Assembly: GCA_013813135.1 (NCBI GenBank)
Contig: JACCSF010000114.1
Coordinates: forward strand, 1 to 9,002
Direction of reading: 5' to 3'
Source of the DNA: Thermoleophilaceae bacterium
Lineage (GTDB): Bacteria; Actinomycetota; Thermoleophilia; Solirubrobacterales; Thermoleophilaceae
DNA: 9,002 bases
Below, one piece after another: positions 1 through 6,047 of this stretch; position 1 is the stretch's first letter, and the number at the start of each line of letters is the position of its first letter. The translations under genes and the position numbers were made by a program. Below the pieces are notes generated by a model that was not told the DNA's origin, did no database searches, and saw only the letters and a program-made list of their open reading frames with translations.

Positions 1-1
1 A

Positions 2-127
2 TCCACCGAACGCGACCGCGCCCTGGCATCCTTCCTCAGGTTCTACAACCGCAGACGGCCACACTCAGCCGCCAGCGGCCGACCACCAATCAGCCGCGTT
101 CACCAACAGCGTGGGCAGGACAGCTAG
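2..127 (+). CDS. IS481-family transposase, C-terminal end (5' truncated by window edge)
   Basis: Forty-one codons are open from the window edge and end in TAG. The peptide contains FLRFYNRRRPHSA followed by GRPPISR, which is the typical end of IS481/IS3-like DDE integrase-core transposases (the YN..RPH.A..GRPPIS block after the catalytic glutamate). Only this tail is visible, so whether the transposase is intact cannot be judged. No clear terminal inverted repeat is recognisable in the ~150 bp after the stop. It is the first of three different insertion-sequence families in the window. The family call rests on this one motif; an IS3-group relative is possible. Confidence 0.75.
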   Translation, partial: STERDRALASFLRFYNRRRPHSAASGRPPISRVHQQRGQDS

Positions 128-286
128 CGCCTGAAATCGCGGCGATTGTTGGACTCGCCGGTCCACGGCCGTCATTGCCTCACCGGAGGTGCCAGACCGC
201 CCTGTCCCGCGTCAGCGGCCCCGGCTTGCCCGGGCGTCGGCGGTCGGGGCACCCGTCCCCGTACCTAGTGGTGATTCCGAGCGCGG

Positions 287-898
287 TCAGTCCAGCGCGA
301 ACGATCCTGTGACGATCTTGCCTGCCGGCTCGTACGTACCAATCACGACTCCAGTGGTGGAGACCTTGCTGTCGACGAGCTTCAGCCCGGACGGGATGGT
401 GCCTTCCGAGAACAGGCGTTTGCCCGACCCGACGACGAGGGGGAAGACCCACAAGCGGTACTGATCGACAAGGTTGTGGCGCAACAGCGTCTGGATCAGG
501 TTCCCGCTGCCATGCACCTGCAGCTCTGGCCCATCTTCCTTCCTGAGCGCCGCGATGCCTTCGGCCGCGTCTCCCTCGATCAGGACCGAGCTGCTCCACT
601 CCAGCGTGGGATGACTCCGCGACACGACGTACTTGGTGGCGTCGTTCAATGGCTTGGCGCCGGCATCGTCTGTGGCGTGCGGCCAATATGCAGCGAAGAT
701 GTCGTAGGTCTTGCGTCCGAGAACGAGGTCGAACGGCGGGCTCATCGCCTCGCCCATGACCTGTTCCATCCGCTCGTCCCAATAGTTCACCGACCAGCCA
801 CCGTGCGCGAAGCCGCCGCTGTCGTCCTCTCCAGGTCCGCCCGGGGCCTGCATGACCCCGTCGAGGGTCAAGAAGGTGCTCACGATCAGCTTTCTCAT
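287..898 (-). CDS. Dihydrofolate reductase family protein (RibD C-terminal-like)
   Basis: This 203-residue protein has the layout of the DHFR-like/RibD C-terminal family, which are NADPH-dependent cytosolic reductases of mostly unknown substrate. Visible landmarks are STFLTLDGVMQAP (residues 7-19, first strand and substrate loop), DLVLGRKTYDIF with a following YW (57-72), KYVVSRS (89-95), the glycine-bearing nucleotide segment QVHGSGNLIQTLL (127-139), and the hallmark DQYRLWVFPLVVGSGKRLF (145-163). The ATG at 896-898 was preferred over an upstream in-frame start at 943 because family members begin MRKL/MRKV and an AAAGGA lies 7 nt before it. The length is normal and no frame defect is visible. 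It stands alone, with no riboflavin or folate genes nearby, so the substrate cannot be inferred; it should not be named folA or ribD. Confidence 0.88.
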   Translation of the reverse strand: MRKLIVSTFLTLDGVMQAPGGPGEDDSGGFAHGGWSVNYWDERMEQVMGEAMSPPFDLVLGRKTYDIFAAYWPHATDDAGAKPLNDATKYVVSRSHPTLEWSSSVLIEGDAAEGIAALRKEDGPELQVHGSGNLIQTLLRHNLVDQYRLWVFPLVVGSGKRLFSEGTIPSGLKLVDSKVSTTGVVIGTYEPAGKIVTGSFALD

Positions 899-984
899 CT
901 TTCGTGTCCTTTCGATCGGATTCCCGGCTTGAGTCAAGCCCACCGCAATATCAGACAGCCCAGCGGAGCAAAACTCATCGCGAG

Positions 985-1117
985 TGCGGAGGCCCCGGCC
1001 AAACAGTTGATCTTGCGACCGCTCACGCCTCGGAGGCGCGGGACCGTCAGCGTGTAGGTCCTTCTCTTTTCCTCCGGCGAGCTTCCTGGCGGTCCAGCAG
1101 TACTCGCCCTTGGACAG
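985..1117 (-). pseudogene. DUF11-like domain, C-terminal half (inverted, frameshifted remnant)
   Basis: Read on the minus strand from 1117, the first frame gives LSKGEYCWTARKLAGGKEK. After one extra G, the next frame gives TYTLTVPRLRGVSGRKINC and then an alanine-rich end. Joined, this matches the second half of the DUF11-like surface-protein domain seen in Solirubrobacterales-type genomes (..AKLSKGxYCWT..L..GxSKTYTLTVxxLRGxSGRKVN.A.A..). The frameshift sits at GAGAAGGACC around 1060-1065. The first half of the same kind of domain lies immediately next door on the opposite strand (1120-1221). No start or stop context survives, so this is a relic. The family match is from memory of the motif and is inference; the frames and the frameshift are read directly. 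Confidence 0.6.
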
Positions 1118-1119
1118 CT

Positions 1120-1221
1120 GTGGAGTTCACGCACACGATCCGGGTCCGCAACCCGTCCAAGCGGGCGATTCACGATGTCCGCACCTGCGGCAGGCTTCCT
1201 GCCGGGCTGGTGTACTTGCGC
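1120..1221 (+). pseudogene. DUF11-like domain, N-terminal half (remnant)
   Basis: The plus strand encodes VEFTHTIRVRNPSKRAIHDV followed by RTCGRLPAGLVYLR. This fits the start of a DUF11-like repeat domain (F.y.IrV.NPs...v.dVrvcDrLPaGLvYv), which occurs in cell-surface and secreted proteins. The usual D before RLPAG is a G here. Immediately before it, the sequence passes through the palindrome CAGCTG (1115-1120) into the opposite-strand second half of such a domain. After LR the sequence stops matching the domain. The surrounding open frame (904-1338) is therefore not a genuine gene; only this segment looks coding. Confidence 0.55.
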
Positions 1222-1441
1222 CAGTGTGGCCCGGTCGGCCATGCCCGGCGCGGTGGAGCGCCCGGACGCACGGTGCCTGCCCAGGTCCCTCGTTCGGACC
1301 CTGGCATCGTTCAGGCGCTGATCGCGCAGAGTGCCTGAATCGGCGGGAATCGCGTGCCATCCGAGGCAATCGCGGCGCAACGACATCGGCCCCTGTCCGA
1401 CGAATGCCCTGCAAATATTCAACTTCGGCGCTACCGGTGAG

Positions 1442-1488
<47 letters not shown>

Positions 1489-1734
1489 TTCCAAAGAAGG
1501 CCTGCAGACGCCGGGTTTCTGTCGTGGCGGAAACGGAGCCACTCGGCCGAGAGCGGCGCTGAGTTCAGGCACTAGTGCCTTTATCCGCGCCAAGTGCTGC
1601 CGATGCTCGCGGATTTGCGGCGGTTCCGGCGCATGTCCGGATCTGCGGGCGGTGTCAAGTACGGCGGCCGGTTCTGAGTTGGCTCACTAGGCGATGGTGC
1701 GGCGCCGGCTGCGCGTCCTGCTCTTCATCGCTTC

Positions 1735-1757
1735 CGCTGTCGCGCGACGCGACAGCG
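1735..1757. repeat. Perfect 9-bp inverted repeat, 5-nt loop
   Basis: CGCTGTCGC (1735-1743) pairs perfectly with GCGACAGCG (1749-1757) around the loop GCGAC. There is no T tract, so a classic intrinsic terminator is unlikely. It lies just before the first copy of the 135-bp direct repeat and has no counterpart next to the second copy. Confidence 0.6.
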
Positions 1758-1776
1758 TCGCCGCCGGACTCGGCAG

Positions 1777-1911
1777 GGCAGCGGTTGACCTTCCTCTAGC
1801 TCCCACTTTGTCGGTGTGCCGATCCCACCGCTGCTGGTCGAACTGAACCCGAGTGTTACGGCCTAGGGCCGCGTTAGGCCGGGAGCTCCACGACCGCCAT
1901 CGCTACGCATG
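1777..1911 (+). repeat. Imperfect direct repeat, copy 1 (~135 bp)
   Basis: This segment aligns with 4215-4352 over its whole length with only one 3-nt gap. Shared blocks, in the same order and spacing, are GGCAGCGGTTG (1777-1787), TCCCACTTTG (1801-1810), GTGCCGATCCC (1816-1826), TAGGGCCGC (1864-1872), and a 21-nt block at 1891-1911 with one mismatch, ending in CGCTACGCATG. In this copy the CATG continues into AAAGGCGAGAG, uninterrupted. The CACTTTG tract loosely resembles non-coding ends of some IS21-like elements, but I could not establish its origin. It does not look coding. Confidence 0.75.
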
Positions 1912-2017
1912 AAAGGCGAGAGCGGACGACGGCGGCGGCGGTCGCGTGCTTGCCGGGCGGGCCATACTTCGACGCCTTACGGCCACTCGCGGTGGTCGGC
2001 GAACGAAGGCAGGGACG

Positions 2018-2344
2018 ATGCCTCTTTATCTATCGAGGTTCAGCTACACGCCGGAGACCTGGGCCAGGCTGATCAACAACCCAGAGGACCGCCGAAAGGC
2101 CGCGCAGTCCTACATCGAGTCGATCGGCGGGAGCCTCCACGGGTTCTGGTACGCCTTCGGCGCACACGACGGCTACACCCTGTGGGAGGCCCCCGACAAC
2201 ACCTCCATGGCTGCGGTTGCGCTGGCGATCAGCGGCGGCGGCGCGCTCAGCTCGCTCGAAACGACAGTCCTCCTGACCGTCGACGAAACGCTGGACGCCC
2301 TGCGCAAGGCCAATCAAATCCGGTACCAAGCGCCCGGCGCCTAG
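2018..2344 (+). CDS. GYD domain protein
   Basis: This 108-residue protein begins MPLYLSRFSYTPETWARL and continues with a mid-region GSLHGFWYAFGAHDGYTLWE followed by APDN and a helical stretch MAAVALAISGGGAL. That is the layout of GYD-family proteins: an opening beta strand, a helix with a run of charged residues, then G.L.GFY...G.YD.V...EAPD. They are small ferredoxin-like alpha/beta proteins of unknown function, probably cytosolic oligomers. The ATG at 2018 was chosen over an upstream in-frame start at 1946 because the family begins MP.Y and GAAGG lies 8 nt before it. The length is normal for the family. Its neighbours are a repeat copy upstream and an IS110 downstream, so context adds no functional clue. 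Confidence 0.8.
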   Translation: MPLYLSRFSYTPETWARLINNPEDRRKAAQSYIESIGGSLHGFWYAFGAHDGYTLWEAPDNTSMAAVALAISGGGALSSLETTVLLTVDETLDALRKANQIRYQAPGA

Positions 2345-2695
2345 CGGCCCCCGAGACCTCCGGCAGCAGCTGCGCGCGCGAAACCTCAACTGCCGATGAA
2401 AGTCAAGGGCCCGGGACGCGATTTTGGGCACGAGTTTCGGGGTGGTATCGGTCGCGGGTGGTTGTCGGAGGGCCGCAGATCGGCTCCTGTGCCCTCGGTT
2501 TGGGTTGGGTGGTGGTCGACTGACACGATTCGGCCGGTTTTGGGTGGCGCTGGGTCGGCGCCGGCGGCTGCCGGCGTCTTGGTGGTCGGCCTGTTCGGTT
2601 GTAGGCTGCGCGCGGGCGCGAGTCGATGACGTGTCAAAGCGCAGGCGTCAGGGGCTCGTGGTCTGCCGCGCGACGTTGCCCTTCGAGGGCCAGTG
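2345..2695. other. Non-coding gap between GYD gene and IS110 recombinase stop
   Basis: No gene is supported here. From about 2400 to 2600 the plus strand is strikingly rich in G and T (for example TTTGGGTTGGGTGGTGGTCG around 2500-2520), unlike the flanking coding DNA. The right end of the IS110 element must fall within this stretch, because the recombinase stop is at 2696-2698, but IS110 elements usually lack inverted repeats and I cannot place the junction. Confidence 0.55.
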
Positions 2696-3952
2696 TTATG
2701 CGCGCCCCGGTGTCACGCTCGCGCCCACCTCTGCTGGCGCCGCTGCTTGGACCTTCTCCGGCCTGGCTGCTTGCCAGTCGGAAACCATCCGCTTGTAGGA
2801 GGCCTCGGCTTGCTGGGCGAGCTCGCGCTCGGCCTGGCGCATCCGCTGGCGGGTCGCCCAGGTTCCGGTGTGCTTGCCCTTCAGTGTCGGGGCGCCGGCG
2901 CGGATTTCGAGCAGGCGCAGCTTCTTGGCCGTCAGCGAGGGCTGCTGGTGGGCGTAGTCCTGGCCGCGCGTGAGCAGGCACCAGAACAGCACCGCGAGCT
3001 TGCGCGCCACGGCGACGGCGGCGATCCCGTGTCCGCGGCGGGCGCGGATCCGCTGGTAGAACGCGCGCAGCGGACCGGGCTGCTGGACGACCGACCAGGC
3101 CGCCTCGACCAGCGCCCAGCGCGCCGACGCCGAGCCCTGCTTGGAGATCCGGCCGCCGCGCGCCGGCTCGCTGCCGGACTGGCGCACGCGCGGATCGAGG
3201 CCGAGGTAGCCGACCAGTGCCCGCGCGCTGCGAAAGCGGCGGATGTCGCCGACCGCGGCCAGGAACGTGGCGGCGCAGACCACGTTCACGCCGGGCACGG
3301 TCATTAGTCTGCGCACTTCGCCCGACTGCAGCGCGTCACGGGCGATCAGCCGCTCCACCGCGGCGACCTCGCGATCGAGGAACTCGATGTGGCGCAGCGC
3401 GCTGTCGACCGTTTCCGCCTCCTCGAGCGGCAGCTCGAGCTCTGAAAGCCAGCGCCGGCCCTTCACACCGAACAGGTCCGACACCGGTGGGCGCCCCTTG
3501 AGGCGGCGCATCACCACCGCGTGGATCTCGTTCTTCGCGCGCGAGCGCGAGCGCACCAGCTGCTGGCGCCGCGCCAGCCTGCGACGCAGCACGCGCGTGC
3601 GCTCATCGGGCCTCCAGACCGTGTCGAGCTCGCCCGCCGCCAACAACCTCGCCAACGCGCGTGCGTCGAGCCGGTCGGTCTTCGCCCGCGCCTGGCGGAT
3701 CCCCGTGTCATCGGGACTGACCACGACGACCCGCTGCACGTGCGGCTCCAGGATCCGCGCGATCTCCCAGGCGTTGCCGGTCACCTCGAGCGCCACCCGG
3801 TCGTTCGAGCCCAGGCTCTGCGCGAACAGCTCGAGCCGCTCCGGCGTCGTTTCAACCCGACCCGCCGAGCGCACCGCGCCGTCGTCCGCGATCGCGACCT
3901 CACAAAAATCGAGGTGCACGTCCAACCCGATCGACCTGCCGACTGCTCTCAT
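2696..3952 (-). CDS. IS110-family transposase (DEDD recombinase)
   Basis: This 418-residue protein is a full-length IS110 recombinase, the enzyme that cuts and joins the ends of its own element through a circular intermediate. The N-terminal RuvC-like domain carries the DEDD residues: D11 in IGLDVH, E56 in VALEVTGN, and D93 and D96 in KTDRLDARAL. A coiled helical linker rich in R and Q follows (about 115-150). The C-terminal transposase-20 domain has the helix-hairpin-helix-like MTVPGVNVVCAATFLAAVGD (217-236) and the catalytic-serine segment GGRISKQGSA, with S270 the likely nucleophile. The start at 3950-3952 is supported by AGGAGG 5 nt upstream on the minus strand. The long non-coding leader and short trailer match the IS110 rather than the IS1111 subgroup. 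No frame defect is visible, so the element may be active. Confidence 0.93.
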   Translation of the reverse strand: MRAVGRSIGLDVHLDFCEVAIADDGAVRSAGRVETTPERLELFAQSLGSNDRVALEVTGNAWEIARILEPHVQRVVVVSPDDTGIRQARAKTDRLDARALARLLAAGELDTVWRPDERTRVLRRRLARRQQLVRSRSRAKNEIHAVVMRRLKGRPPVSDLFGVKGRRWLSELELPLEEAETVDSALRHIEFLDREVAAVERLIARDALQSGEVRRLMTVPGVNVVCAATFLAAVGDIRRFRSARALVGYLGLDPRVRQSGSEPARGGRISKQGSASARWALVEAAWSVVQQPGPLRAFYQRIRARRGHGIAAVAVARKLAVLFWCLLTRGQDYAHQQPSLTAKKLRLLEIRAGAPTLKGKHTGTWATRQRMRQAERELAQQAEASYKRMVSDWQAARPEKVQAAAPAEVGASVTPGRA

Positions 3953-3957
3953 CTCAT

Positions 3958-3963
3958 CCTCCT
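3958..3963 (-). promoter_or_regulatory. Ribosome binding site of the IS110 recombinase
   Basis: AGGAGG on the minus strand sits 5 nt before the ATG at 3950-3952. It fixes this start, because a second ATG at 3955-3957 is followed almost at once by TGA. Confidence 0.75.
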
Positions 3964-3969
3964 AGCGTT

Positions 3970-4200
3970 GAATCGAGCGGGAGAACCAGCGGGCGAACGA
4001 CAACGACCGATACGTGCTCGCGGCACAACCGGGCCAAGTCGCAGGGGCGGCCAAAGAGACAAGCCCGGGCTCGCAGCCCATCGTCCACAAGCGGCCTGCC
4101 CTACCGCGTTCTCCCAAGGAAAGCCCCCGTCCCGGTCACCGGACCGTAGGCCCGAGCCCAGACAGCAACTCTCCGAGATCGATTTTCATGCCCCGACAAC
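3970..4200 (-). ncRNA. Candidate bridge RNA in the IS110 leader
   Basis: IS110-subgroup elements encode a structured bridge RNA in the non-coding end upstream of the recombinase; its internal loops pair with target and donor DNA. Here the ~230-nt leader folds into suggestive units on the minus strand. AGGGCAGGCC (4102-4093) pairs with GGCCGCCCCT (4052-4043), 8 of 10 pairs with a 2-nt internal mismatch. It encloses two unpaired flanks and an inner hairpin GGGCT-GCG-AGCCC (4079-4067). A second hairpin at 4144-4129 has arms GTCCGG and CCGGGAC with one bulge. A stem with a large internal loop closed by a hairpin is the general bridge-RNA shape. RNA ends, guide residues and core dinucleotide could not be determined by eye. 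Confidence 0.35.
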
Positions 4201-4214
4201 CGACAGCCCCACCT

Positions 4215-4352
4215 GGCAGCGGTTGCGCTTCCACCAGTTCCCACTTTGCCGCCGCGGTGCCGATCCCGCCGCTCGAGGTTGAGCTGGGGCGGACGGAGCG
4301 GGCATAGGGCCGCCTGAGGCGGGCGGCCCTGCGACCGCTATCGCTACGCATG
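4215..4352 (+). repeat. Imperfect direct repeat, copy 2 (~138 bp)
   Basis: This is the second copy of the repeat at 1777-1911. Matching blocks are GGCAGCGGTTG (4215-4225), TCCCACTTTG (4239-4248), GTGCCGATCCC (4257-4267), TAGGGCCGC (4305-4313), and the 21-nt block at 4332-4352 ending CGCTACGCATG. Spacing is identical to copy 1 except for a 3-nt insertion between the second and third blocks. The copy is cut exactly after CATG by the left end of the IS1182 element. It contains a perfect 9-bp hairpin (4306-4330) that copy 1 largely lacks. Confidence 0.75.
4306..4330. repeat. Perfect 9-bp hairpin inside repeat copy 2
   Basis: AGGGCCGCC (4306-4314) pairs with GGCGGCCCT (4322-4330) around a 7-nt loop. 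There is no T run, so it is not an obvious intrinsic terminator, although it could impede transcription into the IS1182. Confidence 0.55.
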
Positions 4353-4368
4353 GAGGGTGTCGCATAAA
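4353..4368 (+). repeat. IS1182 left terminal inverted repeat
   Basis: GAGGGTGTCGCATAAA matches the right end (5912-5927, reversed) at 13 of 16 positions and begins directly after the CATG target. Confidence 0.75.
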
Positions 4369-4403
4369 GCGGGGTTGTCCGGTGGGGTGTGGACGATTTC
4401 GGC

Positions 4404-5813
4404 ATGGGTCAGAACTTCATCGCGTGTGATCGTGAGCAGGAGTTGTTGTTGCCGCCGTCGTTGAGGGAGTGGCTGCCCGAGGATCACCTGGCGTGGTTTG
4501 TGTTGGAGGCGGTCGAGGAGCTCGACCTGCACACTTTCTATGGCGCCTATCGCCGCGACGGGTGGGGAGCTGCAGCGCACGAGCCGTCGATGATGGTGGC
4601 GCTGCTGGTCTACGCCTACGCGATCGGGGTGCGGTCGGCGCGGAGGATCGAGCGGCGCTGCCGCGAGGACGTCGCGTTCCGCGTGATCGCCGCGAACCAG
4701 CCGCCCGATCACGCCACGATTGCCCGGTTCCGCGCCCGCCACGAGGACGCGATCGCCGATCTGTTCGGCGGGGTGCTGGAGCTGTGCGCCCGGGCCGGCC
4801 TGGTGAAGGTCGGGGTGGTCGCGGTCGATGGCACGAAGCTCGCGGCGGCGGCCACCCACCACGCGACGCGCAGCTATGAGCAGATCGCGCAGGAGATCCT
4901 CGAGGAGGCGGGCGAGATCGACGCTCGCGAGGACGAGCTGTTCGGCGACGCGCGCGGGGATGAGCTGCCGGAAGGGCTGCGCACCTCGGGTGATCGGCGC
5001 AAGGTGCTGCGCGAGGCCAAGCAGGCGCTGGACGCCAAGCGGGCGGCCGAGGACAAGCCGATCCCGCGGGATCGAGGCGAGCGGCTGTCGGAGTGCAAGC
5101 GGCGCTTGGAGCAGGACTGGGCGCTGGAGCGCAAGGTGGTCACCGAGCACGCGGCTTGGCACGCGCGCGGGATCGCCAGTGATGGGTCGCGGCGGATGGC
5201 CGGCGCCCGCGCGCTGATCAAGCCCTACCCGCTCACCGACCAGCCGGCCGGGAAGATCAACGTGACCGACCCCGACTCGCGCAACCTCAAGACCACGCGC
5301 GGCTGGGTGCAGGGCTACAACGCCCAGGCCGTCGTCACCCAGGAGCAGATCGTGGTCGCGGCCGAGATCAGCGTCGAGTCGCTGGACACCGCCAACCTGC
5401 AGCCGATGGTCGAGACCGCCAACGCCGAGCTGAACGCCGCCGGTGTCGAAGACAAGCCCGGGGTGGTGTTGGCCGACGCCGGCTACTGGAAAAACGACGC
5501 GATCGAGGCGCTCGTCGGCCAGGGCATCCAGACGCTGGTCGCCCCCGACGCCGACAAGCGAAAAGAGCCCAGACCCGGAAGGCGCGGCGGCCTCTACGAC
5601 TTCACCCGCCGGGTGCTCGCCAGCGACTGGGGCGCAGAGCTCTACCGCAAACGCCAAGGCACCGTCGAACCCGTCTTCGGGCAGATCAAGTCCAACCGCG
5701 GCGCCAACCGCTTCTTACGCCGCGGCCGGGCGGCCGTCCGCTCGGAATGGCGGCTGCTGGCCGCCACCCACAACCTCCTCAAGCTCCACCAAGCCCAGCT
5801 CGCCGCCAGCTGA
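4404..5813 (+). CDS. IS1182-family transposase
   Basis: This is a complete DDE transposase of 469 residues from the ATG at 4404, which gives MGQNFIACDREQELLLPPSL, the usual opening of this group. A GTG at 4389 would add five residues; neither start has a strong ribosome binding site. The N-terminal DUF772-type domain covers SLREWLPEDHLAWFVLEAVE through HATIARFRARHE (about 19-115). Catalytic residues, in ATG numbering, are D142 in VAVDGTKLAA, D358 in LADAGYWKND, and E422 in GTVEPVFGQIKSNRG. A charged helical insert (about 155-265) separates the first two. No frameshift or stop is present. The stop is ~100 bp from the right inverted repeat. Long open frames antisense to it are by-products of the GC bias. 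Confidence 0.95.
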   Translation: MGQNFIACDREQELLLPPSLREWLPEDHLAWFVLEAVEELDLHTFYGAYRRDGWGAAAHEPSMMVALLVYAYAIGVRSARRIERRCREDVAFRVIAANQPPDHATIARFRARHEDAIADLFGGVLELCARAGLVKVGVVAVDGTKLAAAATHHATRSYEQIAQEILEEAGEIDAREDELFGDARGDELPEGLRTSGDRRKVLREAKQALDAKRAAEDKPIPRDRGERLSECKRRLEQDWALERKVVTEHAAWHARGIASDGSRRMAGARALIKPYPLTDQPAGKINVTDPDSRNLKTTRGWVQGYNAQAVVTQEQIVVAAEISVESLDTANLQPMVETANAELNAAGVEDKPGVVLADAGYWKNDAIEALVGQGIQTLVAPDADKRKEPRPGRRGGLYDFTRRVLASDWGAELYRKRQGTVEPVFGQIKSNRGANRFLRRGRAAVRSEWRLLAATHNLLKLHQAQLAAS

Positions 5814-5911
5814 GCCGTCGGGGGCAAACTCGGCCCTCTTTGCCGACCCCAGTCGCCCAGCACGAGCGGCGGCCGCCCGCACCCAGCCGCGCCCGCACCG
5901 AACCTCAGACG

Positions 5912-5927
5912 TCTACGCGACATCCTC
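5912..5927 (-). repeat. IS1182 right terminal inverted repeat
   Basis: The reverse complement, GAGGATGTCGCGTAGA, matches the left end at 13 of 16 positions and is followed by CATG at 5928-5931. Confidence 0.75.
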
Positions 5928-5936
5928 CATGGAAAG

Positions 5937-5958
5937 CGCTAGTCGAGCGCGTCTAGCG
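5937..5958. promoter_or_regulatory. Inverted repeat upstream of chrA; possible operator
   Basis: CGCTAG (5937-5942) and CTAGCG (5953-5958) form perfect 6-bp arms around a 10-nt spacer, about 90 bp before the chrA start and directly next to the IS1182 end. The placement suits a regulator site, but no regulator gene is present and I see no clear -35/-10 pair. It could be chance. Confidence 0.25.
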
Positions 5959-6047
5959 GATCGCTCTGCACGTTGGCCCGTACGGCGTCGTCGTAAGACC
6001 GTCGTTTCGGAGAGACTGCCACCCGTCGATGAGAGCGCCAGCGCAAC

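Larger units (their letters stand above)
2696..4214 (-). mobile_element. IS110-family insertion sequence (ends approximate)
   Basis: The element consists of the recombinase gene plus a leader of up to ~260 bp on its 5' side (3953-4214). The 5' limit is set by the start of the flanking repeat copy at 4215; the true end may lie inside that limit. The 3' end lies somewhere below 2696. No inverted repeats were found, as expected for this subgroup. Confidence 0.5.
4349..5931 (+). mobile_element. IS1182-family insertion sequence, complete
   Basis: The element is bounded by CATG at both ends (4349-4352 and 5928-5931). Immediately inside are imperfect inverted repeats: GAGGGTGTCGCATAAA (4353-4368) against the reverse complement of 5912-5927, GAGGATGTCGCGTAGA, 13 of 16 identical. 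The CATG is also present in the uninterrupted repeat copy at 1908-1911, so it is best read as the target sequence duplicated on insertion. Without it the element is 1575 bp, a normal IS1182 size. It carries one intact transposase gene. Confidence 0.8.

Noticed and set aside
230..286. GC-rich inverted segments after the reductase gene as a terminator
   Set aside because: Arms are only about 5 bp (CGGGG/CCCCG) with no T run; too weak to annotate.
934..1422. Minus-strand open frame of 162 codons
   Set aside because: Only residues corresponding to 985-1059 resemble a known domain; the remainder runs antisense to the plus-strand domain half and through unrelated DNA, so it is not one gene.
1850..1885. 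GTTAGGC beside GCCTAGG as a possible integron attC site
   Set aside because: The second repeat copy does not conserve the attC core sequences, and no integrase or cassette structure is visible.
3243..3965. Plus-strand open frame of 240 codons within the IS110 recombinase
   Set aside because: Antisense shadow, rich in R and S, of a gene with complete DEDD and serine motifs.
4344..5657. 437-codon open frame antisense to the IS1182 transposase
   Set aside because: It is a by-product of GC-rich codon use; the plus-strand transposase has clear catalytic motifs and the antisense translation is low-complexity with none.
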